From NCBI GenBank assembly GCA_963932145.1, contig CAWVQA010000109.1, positions 69,501 to 133,500 of the forward strand: 64,000 nt of DNA, in the 5' to 3' direction. The position numbers and the translations under genes are program-made. The number at the start of each line of letters is the position of its first letter. Position 1 is the stretch's first letter. The notes beneath the pieces are model-generated. The model made no database searches. It was not told the DNA's origin and was given only the letters and a program-made list of their open reading frames with translations. This DNA is from Acanthosepion lycidas (Eukaryota; Mollusca; Cephalopoda; Sepiida; Sepiidae). Positions 1-11,623 of the stretch are shown piece by piece.

Positions 1-480
1 GTACATCATATGGGTGGAGATAAGGGTTCACCCTAGAGTTGAACAGGTTAAGATTATAGTGATCGGAGAAGTACCTTCTTAGCAGTTTGTGGGTAGAAAC
101 TGCTGGTGGAACTTGCATCCTACCAGTGGAATACGAAGGTTGGCTACAATGTGCGTGGCATGGTGGATCTTAGTTTCACCAGTCCTAACCATCACGTCTA
201 AGGAATGTAGTTAGTTTAAACACTTTCCATGGAAATACTGACAGTGGCGAGAGGCTTATGATGTTGCATCTGTGGGGGGGGGAGTGGTTGTAGGGTAGAA
301 AATAATTCATCACCCACAAGGACGCGGAGACCAGTTTGGGCTATTGAGGCTGTAAAGTGAATACTAGGCAGCTCCTGCCATATATGGCAACAGTACACTA
401 GTTTAGGCCTGATCTGGCTCTTGTGAAGGTTTCGCGTAGTAGGAGTTGGATACTTACGGGAACTTTATGCTTATCTTCAA
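1..480 (-). mobile_element. Non-LTR retrotransposon 3' end, relic (family B)
   Basis: The minus strand reads, with breaks, YCCHIWQELPS and [16 protein letters not shown], then SISMESV. These match the C-terminal tail of an ORF2-type protein found again at 33.9, 54.4, 28.6 and 12.4 kb ([28 protein letters not shown]). Stops and frame changes show it is dead. It is cut by the left edge. Confidence 0.75.
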
Positions 481-484
481 GCAT

Positions 485-1505
485 GTTTTTCGGGATCACT
501 TAATTTTATTTGGGCAATAAAACTCCAGCGTATTCTAATCTTTCCATGTTCCCCATACTCCTCAGGATTGACGTAGACGACATCCTCAAGTGCACTTTAG
601 TCTGGCACAAGGATGAAATTGGAGGACCCAGGAAAAATCGAACAGTTGTCATTTTCATGGCCGTTTTACTCTTCGTCCTTTCACTAAAACAATCGTACTG
701 CAATTTTAGTGTTAACTTTACTTCCGCTCTTTCCCTAATGAATATGCATCGCGCTTAGGTCACGTGACCATTGACAACCAATAAGGAAGTTCGATCTGTA
801 GGTAGCGGTGTCTACTAGAAATTTCTATCTAAGATGTACCCCAGTAATTGAATGCCTCTTAAACGTCATGTACCGGACTTGTGAGAAAAGAGAGTATTTG
901 TAACATCCACTAGCGTTACTTTTCGGGATCGGAGAGAAAGCACATAACTTTAACATGTTCTCTTTGAAGATTAATAAAAACTTCATATACATTTGTTCGA
1001 CTTCTTTCTAGCTATGTCTATATTTTTGTAAATGTCTAATTTGTACTGAGAGCAGATTCTACAAAGGTCACCGACACAACCTAATGATCTTTTTATTCTT
1101 GACCAAAAGATCATCAGAACATATTAATGGTCACCGATTCTTTATCGCGTTCATGTTGCTCTCTGTTAGTAGATAAAGTGTAATATCGACCAATGACGAA
1201 TTCCTTTATTCGGTCGCGTGTTCAATCCCTGGGTTAGGCAGTTCAATCAATTGTAGTAAAGTGTAGTGACATGAAAATGACTCTAGTGGACAAGACTTGA
1301 TTAATCCGAATTAGTTGACGGTGGATTTAGTGTGGCCTGTTGAGCAAGAAGCTTAGTTTGAAATTCTGAAAACGGTTAGCAAACTCTTCAGGCTCTAAGA
1401 GGCAGGAAGATACAACGGCTTAAATGGAACTAACAATAAATGAGGATAGTAGGTATTTTTTATTAAGGTAAGCAAAAATAAATTTAAAAAAAGTATGTTA
1501 GTAAT
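485..1505. other. Intron, nothing recognised
   Basis: AT-rich sequence in the 3' intron of DCLK. Short open frames on both strands overlap one another and resemble nothing I know. Confidence 0.5.
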
Positions 1506-1509
1506 TAAT

Positions 1510-1740
1510 ACGGTGGCGTAATGGATAGCGGCTCGGATTGAGGAATCGGAGAGCTGAGTTCGAATTCCAGTCGAATCCATTACATTCACTTATGTGCTAA
1601 TACCATTGGGGAAAGTTATGAATCCTCTTATTCCCCTAGCTATGGGTAAATAACTGGACAGACTGGGTTCTATAGCCTTGGATGGCAACTGGTCTACCGC
1701 AGAAAGAAATGGCAACCTATTGCGAGAAAAAAAACTGCCT
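1510..1740 (+). repeat. tRNA-like SINE (family 1)
   Basis: It starts with GGTGGCGTAATGGATAGCG, resembling a polymerase III A box, followed by GAGTTCGAATTCCAG, a B box. The body carries TAGCTATGGGTAAATA and TATAGCCTTGGATGGCAAC. The same order recurs at 39.9 (minus), 40.2, 42.5, 29.7 (minus) and 27.0 kb (minus). A tRNA-derived head is known for octopus and squid SINEs; assignment to a named family needs a search. Confidence 0.85.
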
Positions 1741-1807
1741 CGTCAGTCATGTATCGAAAGATACATTATCACCTGAGCGTGTATCACGCATGGCACATAA
1801 CTAGCTG

Positions 1808-1869
<62 letters not shown>
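1808..1869. repeat. (CA)n microsatellite
   Basis: About 30 uninterrupted CA units. Confidence 0.98.
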
Positions 1870-1871
<2 letters not shown>

Positions 1872-1929
1872 TCGACTTTGTAGTGAAGATAAATAAACTG
1901 ACCTTGGCAGAACTTGATACGTCATCCCA

Positions 1930-3685
1930 GAAAGGGGAGATAAACTCGTATTTTCCGGACAAAATCTTGTCGAAGAGTTCTTCTTGGTTGTTGGTGGGGC
2001 TTAGGGAAAAAGAAAGAAAAATGTTGACGTTAAATTTCGTAATTATTTAGTAATTTTTTATTTTTGTAAATGGTGGTAAAAACTTAAACAACAATATTCA
2101 TTATTATCCCAACCCCCATTTTATTATATTATAAGTAGGTTTTATATATTCTTTTAAGTAGAAGACTTAGCCTAAATGTTAATATCATCTAAAGCGAAAA
2201 TATGAGGAATAAACAAAAGCGCAAAAAAAAAAAAAAAAAAAAATTACCACAACGGACTTCCTAAGAAAACCGAAAAATGTATTTTGATAATTGAAATGCA
2301 TTTTGAATAATTGAAATGCATTCCTTGAAGGTAAATTTTGGTTGTATTTATTTTATTCAGCCTAAATCTAATCTGTGAAAAAGCGCGCGAAAAAGTTAAG
2401 GAAATATATTTGAAAGAAATATGGAACACCAGCAGTGCAGTAATCGCGAAATTTCATTTATTTTATAATAATTTCTCTTAACCTTCTATTTTTTTCTTGT
2501 AGAATTTTATTTAAATGGCTCTTTTGTGTTTGATACTTTCATTTTATTTCTTACCTGTTTGATGTCATAAAATATCAAATTGCACCCAATGTTTTTGTTT
2601 GAATGTTTGTTTTGCTGTTTTTTGTTTTGTAAATTATGAATTAAAGGAGACAATTCAGAATTTTCTTTTGAGAACATCCATAGAAAAATAATGTAACGGT
2701 TGCTAAAACGAAAAAATAACTTTCACTCTGGAAAATGGTAGTAAACGGTACATTTTTTTTTTTTTTTTTAATTTTAATTGTCAAACCTGTCTTTTATTTA
2801 AGCGACGAACACAAACTAGATTAAAAAAAAAAAAAAATTAAGCGTAGATTTTTTTCTGTTCAAACTGAAAGAAAATAACGCGTTATGAAATTATACCAAC
2901 CCCCAATTCTCGAGTTTTATTGAATGTTTTTGTAATATTCAGGACGTAATTTCCGTATGGTCACACACTACATAATTCTTTTACTGAAATGACACCAGAT
3001 ATTTGTTTATATAACTGTTAGTGTTAAAAAAACAAAAACGTAACATGGAAAAGCGTATGGGGCAAAATCCAGATTCAAAAAGAATGCGACAGTTTTTTAA
3101 TAAAATAAATTCAATATACAATAAGCACTATTTGTTTGACTCGGATAATTCCCTGATATTTAGTAAATATTTTCCAACAGGGTAGCGATTTTCTTTATTT
3201 TTAGTTTAATTTCGGAAAAACGAATCCATTTTGGTAGTACCTAAAAATAAAAGAAAACGTCTTCTAGATGTTAGATGGTTGAATAACCAACGATGGAAGT
3301 GTGGTAAGTCACAAAAATGGTTTTGGCACTTGATTTGATCAATTACCAACTGCTGTATTGAGAAATAAATAATAAAACAGATGTGAATACTAATTAATTA
3401 ATCAAAGCTTTTTAAACGAACATATTTACCCATAATGCAGAAATCATTGGTAATAATAAGGAACCCAGAAAAGTAACCTCAGCCAAATAATTTCCTGTGA
3501 ATAAATATCTTTGTACGGAAGGAATTGTTTTTATATTTCTGTATTGATTAGCGAAAGCCACAGGCTTATTAACTTGCAATTCACATTCAACAAGTCTGTG
3601 CGTGAGGCAAACCATTTGTTGATAAGAATGAAAAGGGTTAATAATATCTGTTTGTCTGATGCTAACCTCTGATAATGACAAGTCG
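1930..3685. other. Intron, AT-rich, nothing recognised
   Basis: Only A/T tracts (for example 2222-2244, 2752-2770, 2822-2836) and no coding signal I can support. Confidence 0.5.
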
Positions 3686-3689
3686 CGCG

Positions 3690-4620
3690 TTCTTGGTTGA
3701 TATGAAGTGGAAAGACTATATTGAATCCATTGGTATGTCTGCCACTAAAAACTGTCAGTTCATTGTGTCCTGTTAGAGAATTTTTTTTTTCTCCCCAGAA
3801 TCTTTCATAGTTATTCGTTCATGCTTAGAATATTACTGTCACATATGGTCTGTTTGTAGGAGTTAACTCCTCCTTAATTGTCTAAATTGTTCACTAGGGC
3901 ACGCTCTCCCGACACTGTATACACGATGAGAACCTGCCTCGTTTTGCCCACTTGTGGGGAAAACGCCATGAAACACACACGCACGCGTACGAACATTCAT
4001 CAAAATACCAACTCTTTACATTCTCATTCTCACACGTTAATGTCTTTATCCATTGTAAATTGTGTTGTTATATAATACTCGAGAGAGAGGTCTTGTTTGG
4101 TTTCTTTACATATCTTAGGTTTGACTCGAATTGAGTCCGCCATATTCTTGTAGTGGACTCTATTCTATCGTGAGTCACTCACGTGTTCCTAATTTAACAA
4201 CCCGCAAACCCATGGTCCGCTAGATGTTGCTCCTTCTATACATTTATAGATTTTGATAAAATTCAAAGACTCTGAAATGTTATTGGTCCTGACCAGGCAT
4301 CTCGGCTTCAGTCGTATTCCTACCATTGTAATGTAGCTTCCCTGTGCCTTTTCAATAAATACTTTTATGGTAATTGTTTGGTTGAGTTGTTTTTACTTTA
4401 TTTTATTTCGCGATTCTCGTTTGCGAGACTTTCATCTCGCTTCATCCTTTCCAGCAAGCCTAGTGATTGCATTTAAATTTTTGAAATGTAATGTCAATCT
4501 TCTGTCTTGCTCCATAATGTTTTTCTTTTTGTGGTTCTTTAACACTCAGCAACACCCTTGTTTCAGTGGCTTTACTGCCTTAAATGGAATGATTTTTTTT
4601 AACTGTTACATTATTTCTTA
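3690..4620 (+). mobile_element. Non-LTR retrotransposon 3' end, relic (family A), interrupted
   Basis: 3690-3770 matches the AAGTGGAAAGAYTATATTGA segment of the better copy at 51.2 kb. Unrelated sequence follows, and 4240-4620 returns to the same tail (ATAAAATTCAAAGA, CATCTCGGCTTCAGTC, TTTAAATTTTTGAAATGTAA, GGCTTTACTGCCTT). Heavily mutated and rearranged. Confidence 0.7.
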
Positions 4621-4624
4621 GTTG

Positions 4625-7600
4625 TTTTAATCCCCACCAACCATCTGCTTGGAATTGTTGCTCCATGGTATTTGTACCGAAAAGGAAAGAAAAAAAAATG
4701 GCGATTGTTGTTTTAGGGGACAAAAGTTCGACTACTCTAACTTGATACTTGAAGCCACCTACCAACCAAATTCCCATTAACTGATATGTAGCCACTTTTC
4801 TACCCATAATTCCGTTTTGTTTTTTCCACCATCCATTATAATCATGGATAAGTTTGTATAAAAAAAAAAAAAAAAAAAATACTGTCTAATTCTTAGATGA
4901 CGAAGAATTCTCTAAAATCAGTGCGTTTTTTTGGCGCTAGGATTGTTTGTATTAGGCCTTGTGCCATATTTTCTGTTTATTTTACAGAAATAATTATTAT
5001 TACGATACAATTTTTTTACAAAGATTACCCAACATTGTTAGCCAAGTAGGTGGTGGTGGTTTTTAAATTGCAACTTCGTGTTGCATATACAACATCGTGG
5101 GGCTAGTCTCCGACGGGAAAGGAGATTTCTTTTGACAATTAGACTACTTAACTTCGTACCAATTTCCAGCTAGATGTATGACTTTGTTTTTCTCTACTTT
5201 GAACTGTTGTGCATTTTTTTTCTTTTCGAAAGTCTCCCTATTATGAATCTTCCACTGCGACAGCTGACCAACAGTAATCTCGTCTATTATAATATGCGGC
5301 ACCTCTCTTCGCTGCGTTTGGCTAAAATAAGTCGTTGCGTGGTATTTATATGCACTCTAATTTTTTTTTTTTTTTTTTTTTTTTAGTTTAAATAACTATA
5401 GTCAGAATTAAGTGAATGCTGACCAACATACAAGGAATGGCCCGAAAGTCTTGTCACCCATTATATATAATTTTCTATTTCTAATGACTGACAGGAAAAT
5501 GTTCCTACAGACGTATTCGATGCGTGATAGCGTCAATGAAAGTGAATGTAGTACATGTACTTTGAATTACTTGTTCGTCCATTCTCCTTACTTTCTAGTA
5601 GGGGACAAGACTTTGGGACCACAATGTACATTCTTATATTATTTCTGTCGTGTTGTTGGTCCTCTAAGCGGTTCGAAATATATTTGGGAAAGTATGTTAG
5701 TGTATGCGTAGATTTTTTTTCATCCTCTTTACGTTACTTAGAAATTTCCTTATTTGGTGGTTACCTTTTGTCTTTCAGCGGCTTAGTATATGTAATTACT
5801 TTGTACGTAATTTTATTACATACAAAGTATGATATTCGCTATGAGGTATTGACAGCGTGATCTGAGGTGGATTAAAGACTCTTCAAATACATTAGGAAGC
5901 GAAGACAGAAAACCAGTAAGGAGATTCAGACCGCAAGTTACACTGGGCGTAAAAGAAATGTCCTTACTCATTCGCCCATCTTCCTCACAAAGCTACGTGA
6001 CACTTACACTTTGCATCTTTCTCATACATGCACGCGAAGAAATCATTTTTCATCTTAACGGTCAAGTACAAACCAGGACTCTAAGAGCTGTAACACAGAA
6101 AAATAAAAATCTTATTAAAGCTTCGTTGTGGGTTGATTTAAATTCGAAACGGATTCTTAATAATTGTCAGCATTATTGTATAATATGAAAAGCAATGTAG
6201 TATGAAACAATAACGAAATATAGTAAAAGATTTTTTTCTTTTTCCATTCGTGGAATTCGGTCATCTGGAAGAAAGGTTACTATAAAAATGGCTGACCAGG
6301 TTGTTTTAAAGGAGATCTAATGGACACCATTAACAGAATAATTAACGAAATGACCCAACAGCACAGACTGCTGTAAATTGACAGCGAGGACAATAATGAA
6401 GTTTGTAGAATACGTAAAGCCAAAATATTATGGGGGTGAAGTTTGGTAATTTTATTTCCCCCTTAGTATACCATGGCAAATCTAGGGTAGATCCTATTGA
6501 AAAAAAATATTTCAGAATATTATGGGATGCTTTTGTGGGGAAACAGAAAATCCTAAGATAATCGAAGCGGTTATAAAACGAAAATACCTACAATAATTTG
6601 ACGTGGCTATTTCCGGGGTTTTTGTTTCATGATACAAAATTGGCCCTATCATTGGCACTGCCAAAAAGGATGTAGAAATATAAAAGCCGATAATACCAAA
6701 ATACACTATTTGGGAAGGTATGAAATCGATAGCTGTCTGCCCAGCTGTTTTTAGCGTCGGCAGAGGACTGTGCTCACATGAACAGGAAGTCTGTTGGGAG
6801 ATATTAATGTCCCACCGGAAGACGTCTTACTTGGTGTGATATTGTAGTAAAGAATGATAGTGTGATAGCTTTCTGAAGCATAGCTGGAAAGTCCTGAATT
6901 TAGAGTATTGTTAGTCATCTAAGAATGAACAGTATTACATCGTTACAAACTTATAAAAAAAATAAAAAATAAATCAGTTTAAGAACACTAATGAATTCAT
7001 CCGTGAATTTGAGATTAAGTTACAAATAAAGACATATAGTGGGTTATCAGTTATAGTGAAGTGTATGAGTGTTGAAATAGATTAGTTTGATTTGGCCTTG
7101 TTAGATAGCCCACCATAAGAGGGGTATAAAACAAGAAAATCATATTGTAAAGTCAAACAAATTTATATACATATAAATCAATTTAGGTTTTTACAAATAA
7201 AATTAATGTATTTTGGTTGATACAAAGTCGTCGAAATATTCGTAGTAGTCCTTGCAAGAATGAGTTTGTATGCGTAGGCAGAAACGTAGGTGTGTATGTA
7301 TGTATTTGTGATCGTTATCGAAGGGTAGGAATGTCTTTGAAGTAATCGCTCAGTCTTAAATGTTCCTTTCAGTTATCGAGTATAAAAGAGGTGAGGGAGA
7401 AAGGTACAGAAAAAAATAACGATCGCTTGACGTTTGTCAAGGGACGAGTTAATATGCTCGTCTTCTTTTCTCTGGTGACAGGCAAACTTGCCCGTCTTTT
7501 ATTTTGTTTGTGGGGCTTGAAGAGGTCATTTGTGAATTCACTCCCGGATATGATTCGGGCTTTTCCATTGGACGATGAACAAATTTTTGCGTCACCTCGC

Positions 7601-7646
7601 GAAAAGGTCCGTGAAAGAACTCGTTTCTGAGAATTAAAGATATTTG

Positions 7647-7682
<36 letters not shown>

Positions 7683-9480
7683 GTTTTCTATTGGCCGAAA
7701 AAACATTTCGCATAAAGTTGTGAAATTTCACGAGTTTTGTTTTGGATTCGCTTTTGCATGTGTGTTAAGTAAAGTTTATAAATTCGAGTCTTTTTAATTT
7801 CTAATAAAATCAATGAGTCGGTGCTTAGCATTTGAATTTTAAATAAAGATCTAGTTTTGTTCACTACTTGTATACGTATCTATACAAAACTACATTTTGT
7901 TCTTCTTTGTCTTTATTTAAAGACATTTACTATCCATCATCTTACGTTGGGATTATTATTCTGGACCTCCAATAATTTGCTGAAAAATCAGCAGAGCATA
8001 ATTAAATAAAAGCTCCAACTTAGTTTCGCCACAAATATTTATTAAGAGGAAATGAGTTTTTTTTTTTTTTTTTTTTTTTTTTTGAACTTTATTGCTTTTA
8101 TAAAAAAAAAAAAAAACTTATTAAAAGACACTAAAAAAAAAAAAAAAAAATAAACCTCGATTCATAATTTTTACAAGAAAAATTTCGTTTTCCTATAATA
8201 ATTTACATATAAATCTGTTATAATTCTTCATTTGCGTTAGTTTTAACTTAATCACAAATTGAAAAGGTTTGCATAAATCAGCACGCACAAAGATTTTAAA
8301 AATAATTTTTCATTTATGAACGTTGCCCACTTTGAAAGTATGGCTGACCATACACGACATTATCAGAAAATAACAGCGAGTAAATTTAATCAACATTCCA
8401 AAAATTACATCGATTACTGAGTAATTTAAATAGACGTTCGTGCCATTTAAATTGTTTTCAACATAGAAGAATAAATAGAAGAATAAAGCTCTCAACACCT
8501 TTTTCATCACTTGTCACTGCTCGTCAATCATGTAAAAGAAAACTGTTTTTATCGACAGTAACCGTTTATTTTTTAAAATGCATTTATCTTTAACTTAAAT
8601 ATGTTTTAAGATTAATTATATTTTCAAACTGCTAGTATTCCTCAAAGAAAGTTTCAGAAAATTATTTATTTTTTAATGAAGAACTACTAAAGAGTGAGGT
8701 GCTAAAAACAAAACGAAACTCATTCCAGTCAATTTAAATTAGTTTTTGAAATACAGAATCCATTTAATTTAAGTCTAAAATAAAAGCCGCGAAGATTTTT
8801 CAGTTTAGGTATCGTTTAAAATTAGGTACCTCCCCCCCCCCCAAAAAAAAAACAACTTTTCTTTAAATTTCTAATAGTATGTCACAATTATATCGTAACT
8901 TTTTTTGTCAATATAGGAACCGAAATGAAATGGTCCGTTATTTATTCGTTCTAAATTCTACGCAGATGCAATCTTTCAACTGACTAATCTGTTGTCATAT
9001 TCTTCATCCATCGTACAGGTAAAAAATCTGGATTAAGGATTTTATCTATCGAGAACGTAAATAGATTAATTCTTTACCCATTTTTTTAAACAAATCTTAC
9101 AATAAACGGATTTAAGTAACAAACAAGAAACAGATTCACTAGCAATAATTCTTTGTTGGATTATCCTCGTTCGCTTTTGAATTTATTACATGGCTGCACG
9201 TAATATTTAATAAGTACAACACTTTTCATGACAAAAGAGTATTTACATTTTTCTACTGTCCTATCCACACTTCCAGAATAAGGCGGACACTCTTACTATG
9301 CTGTTGTGTAGGGAGACTGGACCAAGGAATGCAAGATAGTTAGTCTGAGCTTCAGCCAATGCGTTTTGATTTGTGGAGAGCTTACTTGCCTTTATTACAT
9401 TTATACTGGGGGAACTTCTTCGATATGTGGTTGTTTAATACATCGGGCACTTATAGTCTGACATGAAACGAACTTTCCAC
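4625..9480. other. Intron, AT-rich; one small fold-back repeat
   Basis: No coding sequence recognised. 5435-5465 and 5597-5630 are inverted copies containing AAAGTCTTGTC, about 130 bp apart, like the ends of a small mariner-type element (weak). Poly-T tracts are at about 5361-5384, 7651-7679 and 8058-8083, and a C8-10/A tract at 8832. Confidence 0.45.
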
Positions 9481-9880
9481 GTCAGTGAACCGTCCTGGGT
9501 ATGACTATCGTCTTACCCAGGACGCGGATGTAGTTTATAAACTGTTCAACAGCAAGGCTTCTGATCAGGAGGTTTTGAGGAGCGTGGAACCATCTCTTAA
9601 TTGCTGGTGACCCGGGGTGGTAGCACCTCTTAGGGTCCTAACTATGGGCGAATTGTTACCCCCACCCCAAACTGTGGTCAAAACACTATGTAAATGTAAA
9701 AATAGGTTTTAATACCAGAAATAATTTGTAAAAAAAAAGAAAATTTTATCAGCAATATATTTTTGAAAAAGAAAAAAAAAAAAATTACCATCTATACATT
9801 TTGAAGAAAAAATATTACCAGAAATAAGTTTTGTCGGTATTAAATAACCCTATGCCGTAAAACAAACCAAACGAAACCAC
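9481..9880 (+). repeat. Interspersed repeat (family D)
   Basis: It carries GGTGGTAGCACCTCTTAGGG, CAACTATGGG-like and GGTTTTAATACCAG segments and a TGCCGTAAAACAAACCAAAC end. Related copies are at 23.4, 24.9 (minus), 38.5 and 46.4 kb. No open frame; probably a SINE or other non-autonomous element. Confidence 0.75.
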
Positions 9881-9884
9881 GTCA

Positions 9885-11540
9885 GTGGATTCGTTTTACA
9901 GAGTTCAAATTCTGGTTAAATCTTTCAGTCATGAAGCCATTTCTCCTTCAATAACAGCGTATACTGGAATCTCTAGCCTTTTGAATTTGAAACTGCTGGA
10001 AGAAAGGGAAATCACTCCACTATGCTTATCAAGAGGTTATGGTAATTCACATCTAATAAAAACGAATTTGGAGAGACGTCATGTCAATTAAAATACAACT
10101 TGCAATACGAGTCAGCGAGGTCTTGTTAAATCGAAAAAACAGATGCTGATAACCATCGGTCGACATGTTCCGTAAGTGAAGTCAACTTCGACGTTCAGAG
10201 CAAAAGGCTCAGACTGAGATAGTCACGCAAAGAAAATTACCTTTTTCAGATGATGAAAAGACAAAAAAAAAATGTCTATAAAACTGACCATCCAGTAAAC
10301 AGAAGGAACGAAGCGAACCTCGTAGAACGGACAGGGAAGACGGCCGTCTTCCATCACACTATTGTAAGCGAACAGAGATGAGGCGTAAGTTACAACCCAA
10401 TAATGGGGTTTACTGCTGTGGGTAACGATCTAGCCGAAGGTTAATTTTTCCGCCACAAGCGTTTGACTGAAAGAAACTGCACCCTGTTAACGAACCTGGC
10501 GTCTGGTCTGTGCTGCAACAAGTTTTATATGACGGCATCCCTAATATTGGTAGATATGTCTAATGTACTGTTATAAACTAGTATTACAATATAAAAAATA
10601 TTGAGAGAGAAAGAATAGCAAAGCAGTAAAAGAGTATTAAAATTAATATTCTTCCCAGTATTTAGAAAAAATAAAAAAATAGGTTAGCCCACCTCTGTAA
10701 CCAGCATCTTTGGTGTGTCGATAAGTGTACTATTAAAAACACGAATTTAATAAAGCACAGGATTTACGTTTCTTAGTTTTCTCGTCTAAAAATTACTCGC
10801 CTAGAAGAAAATGTCTTTCTGTTAAGAACAAAATCTCTTCTCGTTACACAATCTTCCGTTTTCTGATCAAAAGTATTGCAATTATATCCAACTTGCTGCA
10901 TAAATAACATAGTCGCATCGATTTTTTAGTCACTATGTTAAAACGATATCAGATTAGCAAAAGTTATAAAATATGGAAGCAGCAGACGACAACGCCATCG
11001 GATTAAAGATTGGAGGAAGTCTTTCATCTTCGCTGGAAAAAGCAGAGTATTTTGATGGAAACCCAAATCTCTGTCTTAAAGCTTAAAACTTGTGGCCAAA
11101 ACGGGATGATGGATAATCCTTTGTGCGATGAAGCATACTTGAATATAAGATAAGCCATGGCGAGAATCTAGGATTGAGAATTATGGTGGAGTCGAATAGT
11201 GAAATGGTAGCTTCGATCGTGATAGCGATAGAATGAACAGCCTGGTGTTTATCAGTCCATACTGCACACAAACGCTACTTACAATAAATCGTGTAAAGAG
11301 AATTTGCCACTTGACAACTGGTACTGTACGCAAAATCGTAATATTTTTTTTTTCTTTTCTCTCCACCATTTTTATCCGACTGGAAAAGCTTCATCTCATT
11401 ATTGTAATAGTCTTTTGAAAAGCAATCGTGAGAGTCGATTACGAAATTTTACTAGTCAACTGGAACCATTCTTTCAGGGCGTTCTACAACATTTTACACC
11501 AACATCTTTTCGCGCACACTTAGATATAGATAATATTGTA
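9885..11540. other. Intron, nothing recognised
   Basis: No coding sequence recognised. I looked here specifically for the missing kinase C-lobe exon on the minus strand and did not find it. Confidence 0.5.
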
Positions 11541-11545
11541 CTTAC

Positions 11546-11623
11546 CTAACAAATGGCGGAAACCCGCAGAGTAAGATGTAAGTAATAACACCTGCCGCCC
11601 ACACATCAACTTTAACACCATAC
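11546..11623 (-). CDS. DCLK: DCLK exon: kinase subdomain IX (helix F)
   Basis: 78 bp. It reads (G)[20 protein letters not shown], then FPPFV and two bases of the next codon. The DVWAAGV aspartate is conserved. The acceptor is TGCTCTCTTCAG and the donor TTAG|GTAAGT. It is the last exon I can find; the next one must lie left of the window, making the following intron at least 11.5 kb. Confidence 0.94.

Noticed and set aside
5412..5711. 99-residue plus frame
   Set aside because: Overlaps a small inverted repeat, and a second frame overlaps it; no recognisable protein.
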